This document shows positions 6,216-9,843 of a DNA stretch of 9,843 bases, piece after piece (position 1 is the stretch's first letter; each line of letters begins with the position of its first letter). The notes under the pieces are model-generated. The model made no database searches and was not told where the DNA came from. It was given only the letters and a program-made list of their open reading frames with translations. The DNA is from JBAWVR01 sp037147155 (GTDB taxonomy: Bacteria > Patescibacteriota > Minisyncoccia > Phycocordibacterales > GWA1-40-21). Both the position numbers and the translations under genes were made by a program. The stretch spans positions 1-9,843 of the forward strand of contig JBAWVR010000028.1 of the NCBI GenBank assembly GCA_037147155.1, given 5' to 3'.

Positions 6216-6882
6216 AAGTAGCCATGATATTACGGAGTTCTTCCATGGTAGTGTCATCATAAGGCACACGGTCGAGGAATGTCAAATCGTTCGTAACGGA
6301 CGGCACATACTTTTGCAAATAGTGTCTTTTGGCACCCTTCACCAATTTGCCAATCTCGTGAATATCATTTTCATCCAATTGGTCGGCGACCACAGTGGTG
6401 CGGAATTCATAGTCGGGTGCGAGGGTGCGAATAATCTCCATACTTTCCAAAATCAACTTGGTATCATGGTCAGCATTGGACACTTCACTATAGCGATGGA
6501 GCGGAGCTTTGACATCCATGGCAACATAATCAATATTACCTTGTTGTAAAAGTTCTCGCACATGGTCAGGCTTGCTCCCTTGAGTATCCAGCTTCACCAA
6601 GAATCCACGTTTCTTAATTTCCGCAATAAACTCACCCAAATCTTTGTGCAAAGTTGGTTCACCACCAGAGACCGTCACGGCATCCAATAACCCTTTTCGC
6701 TTATCCAAGAATTTGAAAAAGTCCGCGACAGACATGTGCTCCTCGATGGGATGAGTCGGATTGACCAGTTTGGTATTGTAACAAAAACCGCAACGCATAT
6801 TACAGCCGATTGTAAAAACCACACAGGCAATCTTGCCGGGATAATCTATGAGTGTGGCTTTTTGCAATCCGCCGATGATCAT
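6190..6882 (-). CDS. nrdG: Anaerobic ribonucleotide reductase activating protein (radical SAM)
   Basis: 230 residues. A radical-SAM activase: its [4Fe-4S] cluster and S-adenosylmethionine generate the glycyl radical on NrdD. The cluster motif CNMRCGFC gives Cys27, Cys31 and Cys34 in the standard CxxxCxxC spacing. The SAM-binding GGEP lies at 73-76 within VTVSGGEPTLHK, and LIDYPGKIACVVFTIGCNMRCGFC is the typical opening of this activase group. The start overlaps the nrdD stop in an ATGA (6879-6882), so translation is coupled and the two products are made together. The 3' end overlaps the sufC-like gene. At 230 residues it is longer than E. coli NrdG (about 154) and matches the larger activase type common in anaerobes. 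The downstream Fe-S assembly genes could supply its cluster. Confidence 0.92.
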   Translation of the reverse strand: MIIGGLQKATLIDYPGKIACVVFTIGCNMRCGFCYNTKLVNPTHPIEEHMSVADFFKFLDKRKGLLDAVTVSGGEPTLHKDLGEFIAEIKKRGFLVKLDTQGSKPDHVRELLQQGNIDYVAMDVKAPLHRYSEVSNADHDTKLILESMEIIRTLAPDYEFRTTVVADQLDENDIHEIGKLVKGAKRHYLQKYVPSVTNDLTFLDRVPYDDTTMEELRNIMATYVTEAFVR

Positions 6883-8972
6883 ACATTTTGAGCGAGTTTG
6901 TAAGTTTTGCGCATTTCAAATTCGGTCTTCTTACCATTGTTCCATTGCTTGATTGGACGCAAGAAACCCACGACACGAGAATAGACTTCGCAATCATTCT
7001 GACATTTGTCACAGTTGTCATGACGGCCAGCTTTGTAACCACATTGCGGACAGACGCTAAAGGTCGGAGTGATACTGAAATACGGCAACTTATAATTCTC
7101 ACAAATTTTCTTCACCAAGGCTGGCACAGTTTTTGGATTGCTGATTTCTTCGCCAATAAATAGGTGAATCACAGTTCCGCCAGTGTAGAGGGTTTGAATC
7201 TTGTCCTGCAAGTCCAAGCTCTCAAAAATATCATCGGTGTGATAGACCGGGAGTTGAGAAGAGTTGGTATAGAAAGGCTCGCCACCGTTTTTGTTGGCGT
7301 TGATAATATCTGGATATTGTTCACGGTCCTTCTTGGCTAGACGATATGAAGTACCTTCGGCTGGTGTCGCTTCTAGGTTGTACATGTTGCCAGTTTCTTC
7401 CTGATAGGAGACCAAGACTTCACGCATAAATTCCAAAATATCCTCAGCAAATTTTTGACCTTCTGGTGTACCGAGGTTGGTGTGGATGAGATTTTCCGCG
7501 GCTTCGTTTAGACCAACGATACCGATAGTGGAGAAGTGGTTGACCCAGTAGGTGCCATAAGTCGCTTTGATATTGCGCAAATAGAATTTGGTATAAGGGT
7601 AGAGATTATTGTCCGTCAATTTTTCCAAAACTTTACGTTTGATTTCCAAACTTTCCTTGGCGACTTCCATCAAAGCTTTCAATTTGGTTTTGAATTCTTC
7701 TACGTTTTCTGAAGTGTAACCAATACGAGGGAGGTTGATGGTGACGACACCGACGCTACCAGTCAGAGCATTAGCACCGAAAAGACCGCCACCGCGACGA
7801 GTGAGTTCTTTGAGGTCTAGACGCAAACGACAGCACATAGAGCGAGCATCTTCTGGACGCATGCTAGAGTTCACAAAGTTGCTAAAGTAGGGGATACCGT
7901 ATTTGGCAGTAATGTTCCAGAGGCCGTCTAAGTCTGGATTGTTGTAATCAAAATCTTTGGTGATGTTTACGGTTGGAATTGGGAAGGAGAAGACACGACC
8001 ACTCGCATCGCCGGCCTGCATAATTTCAAAGAAAGCTTTGTTGAAAGTATTCATCTCGGCCTGGAACTCGCTGTATTTTTCCTTTTGTGGTTTGCCACCA
8101 ATGATGACGGGGGAGTTTTTGAAGTTGGGGGAGACGGTGAGGTCCAGAGTAACGTTCGAGAATGGAGTTTGGAAACCAACACGAGTCGGCACATTCATAT
8201 TGTAGATGAATTCTTGGAGAGCTTGCTTGACCTCTTTGTAAGTTAGATTGTCATAACGGATAAATGGGGCGAGGAGAGTGTCAAAGTTGGAAAAGGCAAT
8301 CGCACCAGCGGCTTCACCCTGGAGAGTGTACATAAAATTCACCACCTGACCAAGAGCGGTACGAAAATGTTTTGGTGGAACGGATTCTACTTTGCCGGGC
8401 ACGCCTTTGAAACCTTCCATGAGTAGGTCAAACAAATCCCAACCGACACAGTACACCGCGAGACTGCCAAGGTCGTGAATATGTAGATCACCACGGAGAT
8501 AGGTATCGCGAATATTGGCTGGATAGATTTTGTTTAGCCAGTAGGTCTTGCTGATTTCAGAAGCAAGATAGTTGTTCAATCCCTGGAGAGAGAAATCCAT
8601 GTTGCTGTTCTCTTTAATCTGCCAATCAAGCTTGCCAACATATTGGTCCACGAGGGCGACATGATTTTTTTCTGCCAAGTCACGCATTTCGCGATGCTGT
8701 TCTCGGTACAATATATAGGCTTTGGCCGTCACAAAGTGATTTTCGGCCATGAGTTCATTCTCCACCATGTCTTGGAGTTCTTCAACGGTTGGAGGGATGG
8801 CTCTAGTTTCAATAGATAATTTTTTGACCAGAGATTCACAGATTTTTTCTGCTTGTTCGTGGGTATATTCGCCAGTGCTAGCGCCAGCCTTGGCGATCGC
8901 TTCGGTAATTTTGGCAGGGTTAAAATCCTGTTGGCTTCCGTCTCTTTTAATTACAATATGCTTCTTGGTCAT
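6879..8972 (-). CDS. nrdD: Anaerobic (class III) ribonucleoside-triphosphate reductase
   Basis: 697 residues, normal for the family. It reduces ribonucleotides to deoxyribonucleotides without oxygen or B12, using a glycyl radical. An ATP-cone allosteric domain covers about 4-95 (VIKRDGSQQDFNPAKITEAI). The ten-stranded barrel follows, with GDLHIHDLGSLAVYCVGWDL (161-180, Cys175) and SMCCRLRLDL (378-387), where one of Cys380/381 should be the thiyl-radical cysteine. The C-terminus has a zinc site (Cys641, Cys644, Cys654, Cys657, plus an extra Cys661) and the radical loop SRVVGFLRP with Gly669. All key residues are present, so it should be active. There is no clear SD at the ATG (8970-8972). It is the first gene of the operon, preceded by a leader of about 345 nt with a cobalamin riboswitch. 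The extended GRHDNCDKCQNDCEVYSRVVG end resembles NrdD types reduced by thioredoxin or glutaredoxin-like donors; the donor cannot be read here. Confidence 0.95.
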   Translation of the reverse strand: MTKKHIVIKRDGSQQDFNPAKITEAIAKAGASTGEYTHEQAEKICESLVKKLSIETRAIPPTVEELQDMVENELMAENHFVTAKAYILYREQHREMRDLAEKNHVALVDQYVGKLDWQIKENSNMDFSLQGLNNYLASEISKTYWLNKIYPANIRDTYLRGDLHIHDLGSLAVYCVGWDLFDLLMEGFKGVPGKVESVPPKHFRTALGQVVNFMYTLQGEAAGAIAFSNFDTLLAPFIRYDNLTYKEVKQALQEFIYNMNVPTRVGFQTPFSNVTLDLTVSPNFKNSPVIIGGKPQKEKYSEFQAEMNTFNKAFFEIMQAGDASGRVFSFPIPTVNITKDFDYNNPDLDGLWNITAKYGIPYFSNFVNSSMRPEDARSMCCRLRLDLKELTRRGGGLFGANALTGSVGVVTINLPRIGYTSENVEEFKTKLKALMEVAKESLEIKRKVLEKLTDNNLYPYTKFYLRNIKATYGTYWVNHFSTIGIVGLNEAAENLIHTNLGTPEGQKFAEDILEFMREVLVSYQEETGNMYNLEATPAEGTSYRLAKKDREQYPDIINANKNGGEPFYTNSSQLPVYHTDDIFESLDLQDKIQTLYTGGTVIHLFIGEEISNPKTVPALVKKICENYKLPYFSITPTFSVCPQCGYKAGRHDNCDKCQNDCEVYSRVVGFLRPIKQWNNGKKTEFEMRKTYKLAQNV

Positions 8973-8982
8973 ATTTGGGTTT

Positions 8983-8995
8983 ACCCGTTAAAGTT
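8983..8995 (-). repeat. 13-nt direct repeat, copy next to the nrdD start
   Basis: The minus strand reads AACTTTAACGGGT, identical to 9033-9045 and exactly 50 nt from it. It ends 10 nt before the nrdD ATG, the region where ribosomes bind. Both copies follow a CTAG, so the duplicated unit is a little longer. Confidence 0.75.
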
Positions 8996-9032
8996 CTAGG
9001 GTGAGTTAATTTGTAAACTTAAATAAATGTTC

Positions 9033-9122
9033 ACCCGTTAAAGTTTTTACTAGCGAGATTGTATCCCTGATACAATCTCAAAGAAAATCAAAGATTTTCT
9101 ACTAGTAAAAATTTTTTCGGGT
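9033..9122 (-). ncRNA. Perfect three-way-junction RNA element in the nrdD leader (unknown class)
   Basis: On the minus strand the closing helix is TTTTTACTAG/CTAGTAAAAA (9102-9111 with 9044-9053, 10 bp). Past symmetric mismatches it continues into AAA/TTT and ACCCG/CGGGT (9118-9122 with 9033-9037). Inside are two perfect hairpins: AGAAAATC-TTT-GATTTTCT (9082-9100, 8 bp) and GAGATTGTATC-AGG-GATACAATCTC (9055-9079, 11 bp). Junction linkers are only T, TT and G. The tight loops make it look selected or freshly copied. I match it to no known riboswitch or ribozyme; the hammerhead core is absent. The 13-nt sequence 9033-9045 in its 3' arm is repeated before nrdD. Confidence 0.6.
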
Positions 9123-9182
9123 AAAAAAACTTGGCGACGAGTGCCAAGCCTAACCCCATTTGAAAATGTAAGTCTGCTTGGC
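9123..9182 (-). terminator. Riboswitch expression platform: antiterminator and intrinsic terminator
   Basis: The terminator is CTTGGC (9143-9148) paired with GCCAAG (9130-9135), a 7-nt loop, and seven Ts (9123-9129). The competing antiterminator is GCCAAGC (9176-9182) with GCTTGGC (9143-9149), 7 perfect bp that consume the terminator's 5' arm. The antiterminator strand also overlaps a small hairpin TGGC-TCGC-GCCA (9179-9190) next to the aptamer, a natural place for ligand control. The inferred logic is that bound cobalamin stabilises this hairpin, the terminator forms, and nrdD is off. Confidence 0.8.
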
Positions 9183-9300
9183 GCGAGCCAGTGGAGACAC
9201 TTGCGTGCGTTTTACAAAGGGTCGGACTTAATCTACTTGTTTGTAGAAATACCGTTGCGCGACAGCGAGGGATTTGCACCCCACTTCACTTTGTAACTCC
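9179..9300 (-). promoter_or_regulatory. Cobalamin (B12) riboswitch aptamer controlling nrdD
   Basis: The minus strand carries the conserved cobalamin core: AAGTGAAGTGGGGTGCAAAT, then CCCTCGCTGTCGCGCAACGG and TA (9291 to 9250), matching the GGTGnAAnTCC ... CTGnCGCGCAACGGTA pattern. The B12-box-like AAGTCCGACC (9228-9219) follows. TTACAAAG (9289-9296) and CTTTGTAA (9212-9219) close the core as an 8-bp helix. The usual large peripheral arm is replaced by a short hairpin (CTAC/GTAG near 9233-9248), so this is a compact form, perhaps of the class II or variant type. A terminator platform follows directly. An open frame across it (9088-9279) is not a gene. Class and ligand form (adenosyl, methyl or aquo) cannot be decided by eye. 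Confidence 0.85.
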
Positions 9301-9323
9301 GTTTAATATTTAATTGTGGAGTT
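9295..9323 (-). promoter_or_regulatory. Inverted repeat at the nrdD transcription start
   Basis: AACTCC and GGAGTT (6 bp, 17-nt spacer) lie between the -10 element and the aptamer. The first arm is probably upstream of or at the start site, so it may be a DNA operator. It does not match an NrdR box as I know it. Weak evidence. Confidence 0.3.
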
Positions 9324-9351
9324 ATTGTATCATAGTTGTTTTGCGTGACAA
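9324..9351 (-). promoter_or_regulatory. Promoter of the nrdD operon
   Basis: Minus strand: TTGTCA (9346-9351), 16-nt spacer, TACAAT (9324-9329) with a TGA extension (TGATACAAT). The start is near 9317, just ahead of the riboswitch, as expected. Confidence 0.75.
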
Positions 9352-9433
9352 ATATTTTTTCAAAATAAGAATTTGATTATGCCAAAAGTCAAATGTGTGT
9401 TTTAAAGTTGAGTAAGCTCGCACCCCTTTTTTC
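9352..9433. other. AT-rich gene-free stretch
   Basis: Between the nrdD promoter and the first right-hand repeat copy I see no gene, RNA or clear signal. An open frame at 9322-9510 (minus) crosses the promoter and a repeat and has no family features. Confidence 0.6.
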
Positions 9434-9466
9434 TCGTCATTGCGAGTCCTGGCGAAGCAATCCAGT
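9434..9466 (+). repeat. Interspersed palindromic repeat, copy 3
   Basis: CGTCATTGCGAG, 6 nt, GCGAAGCAATCCAGTC. It has ATTGC/GCAAT ends that pair. It is nearly identical to the copy at 9574 outside the central bases. Confidence 0.8.
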
Positions 9467-9481
9467 CCTCTCTCTTCTTTC

Positions 9482-9498
9482 ATCCGCCCAGGGCGGAT
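9482..9498. repeat. Short GC-rich palindrome
   Basis: ATCCGCCC-A-GGGCGGAT, 8-nt perfect arms around one base. It is GC-rich inside an AT-rich stretch and close to repeat copy 3. It may belong to another small repeat family. No U-tract follows. Confidence 0.5.
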
Positions 9499-9514
9499 CC
9501 AGTTCTTCATTTAT

Positions 9515-9567
9515 AAAAAAATCGGCTCGCGACAGACCCTAAGAAGGGTAGTCGCGAGCCATTTTTT
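9515..9567 (-). terminator. Bidirectional-type terminator after the GIY-YIG gene
   Basis: A perfect 10-bp stem (9524-9533 with 9551-9560), then an inner 5-bp ACCCT/AGGGT stem and a 4-nt loop. Seven Ts follow on the minus strand (9515-9521) and six on the plus strand (9562-9567). It begins 9 nt after the GIY-YIG stop codon. Confidence 0.85.
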
Positions 9568-9573
9568 CTTCTT

Positions 9574-9606
9574 CGTCATTGCGAGGCTCTGCGAAGCAAT
9601 CCAGTC
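9574..9606 (+). repeat. Interspersed palindromic repeat, copy 4, forming the 3' end of the GIY-YIG gene
   Basis: CGTCATTGCGAGG, 5 nt, GCGAAGCAATCCAGTC. On the minus strand it encodes the last residues of the nuclease (TGLLRRASQ) and its TGA stop. Confidence 0.8.
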
Positions 9607-9843
9607 TTCTCCCTAATCATCTCCATCTTCTTCTCCCTCCTCCAACTCTTAATCTCCGCTTCGCGTTTGCTAGCCGAAGACCGGTCCGGATGCTCTTCCG
9701 AATAGACAATTTCTTTGGCCTTTTTTGCCCGAGTATAATTACTTCCGATTTTGTTCTTATGCTCCAAAAACCGCCGTTTCAAATCGGTCGTAATTCCGGT
9801 ATATAGCGACCCATCCGCGCATTTTAGGATGTAGAGGGAGTAC
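9576..9843 (-). CDS. GIY-YIG nuclease family protein, 5' end cut by right edge
   Basis: The minus-strand frame is open from the window edge to the TGA at 9576, giving 88 complete residues; only a few N-terminal residues should be missing. It is a small single-domain GIY-YIG protein of the UvrC N-terminal-like group (UPF0213/YhbQ type). Visible are YSLYILKCADGSLYTGITTD (1-20, with the Y and YTG marks of the fold), then KRRFLEHKN (22-30) with the conserved Arg. SNYTRAKK (34-41), IVYSEEHPDRSSASKREAEIK (45-65, with the metal-binding Glu in KREAEIK) and KSWRREKKMEMI follow. In this family the protein normally ends soon after that lysine-rich helix. Here it continues into REKTGLLRRASQ, encoded by an inserted genomic repeat. 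Members are often annotated as endonucleases but few have a known cellular job; DNA repair or recombination is inference. Confidence 0.9.
   Translation of the reverse strand, partial: YSLYILKCADGSLYTGITTDLKRRFLEHKNKIGSNYTRAKKAKEIVYSEEHPDRSSASKREAEIKSWRREKKMEMIREKTGLLRRASQ

Noticed and set aside
6216..6269. Upstream start for the sufC-like gene
   Set aside because: It would add 18 residues before the normal SufC opening and deepen the overlap with nrdG to 80 nt. It is not excluded, since neither start has an SD.
8983..9045. Direct repeats 50 nt apart considered as a CRISPR remnant
   Set aside because: Only two 13-nt copies, AT-rich, inside a structured 5' leader, with no cas genes.
9033..9122. 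Three-way junction considered as a hammerhead ribozyme or purine riboswitch
   Set aside because: No CUGAUGA/GAAA hammerhead core, and the 3-nt loops cannot make the loop-loop contact of a purine riboswitch.
9088..9279. 63-residue open frame on the minus strand upstream of nrdD
   Set aside because: It lies across the riboswitch core, the terminator and the three-way-junction element, has no protein family features, and is explained by RNA structure.
9322..9510. 62-residue open frame on the minus strand
   Set aside because: It is built from the nrdD promoter, an AT-rich gap and repeat copy 3; no RBS or family match.
1..9843. tRNA or rRNA genes
   Set aside because: I saw no cloverleaf with a TTCRA arm and no rRNA-like stretch on either strand; this was by eye only.

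Overview
The window most likely comes from a Patescibacteria (Candidate Phyla Radiation) bacterium using the standard stop codons; TGA ends several genes, which argues against the recoded Gracilibacteria and Absconditabacteria. The lineage is an inference from gene style: a secreted Ig-like repeat protein with a C-terminal peptidoglycan-binding domain, a two-gene SUF-like Fe-S assembly set, an anaerobic ribonucleotide reductase, and mostly weak or absent Shine-Dalgarno (SD) sequences. No rRNA or tRNA gene was found to fix the taxonomy.

Left part (1-2941, minus strand): the 5' part of a short-chain dehydrogenase gene that runs off the left edge, probably read from a nearly leaderless promoter. 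Upstream of it is a 708-residue secreted protein with six Cys-pair Ig-like repeats and a peptidoglycan-binding domain, which has its own extended -10 promoter and intrinsic terminator.

Middle (2980-4486): two divergent genes from back-to-back consensus promoters. One is an unrecognised 6-7 TM membrane protein (minus) with a full anti-SD complement. The other is a YjjX-type inosine/xanthosine triphosphatase (plus) with GC-rich codons unlike the left flank. Several hairpins follow, including a 46-nt near-perfect palindrome.

Right part (4432-9351, minus strand): an apparent operon nrdD - nrdG - sufC-like - sufB/D-like. It makes the class III (anaerobic, glycyl-radical) ribonucleotide reductase, its radical-SAM activase, and a minimal Fe-S assembly pair that could supply the activase cluster. 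It starts at a good promoter and has a long leader that I read as a compact cobalamin riboswitch with an antiterminator/terminator platform. Cobalamin would then shut off the B12-independent reductase, which predicts a B12-dependent (class II, NrdJ) reductase elsewhere in the genome. Between the terminator and nrdD lies an unexplained, almost perfect three-way-junction RNA and a duplicated 13-nt element.

Far right: a GIY-YIG nuclease gene cut by the right edge, a bidirectional terminator, and copies of an interspersed palindromic repeat. Two copies of this repeat form the 3' ends and stop codons of the genes they touch.
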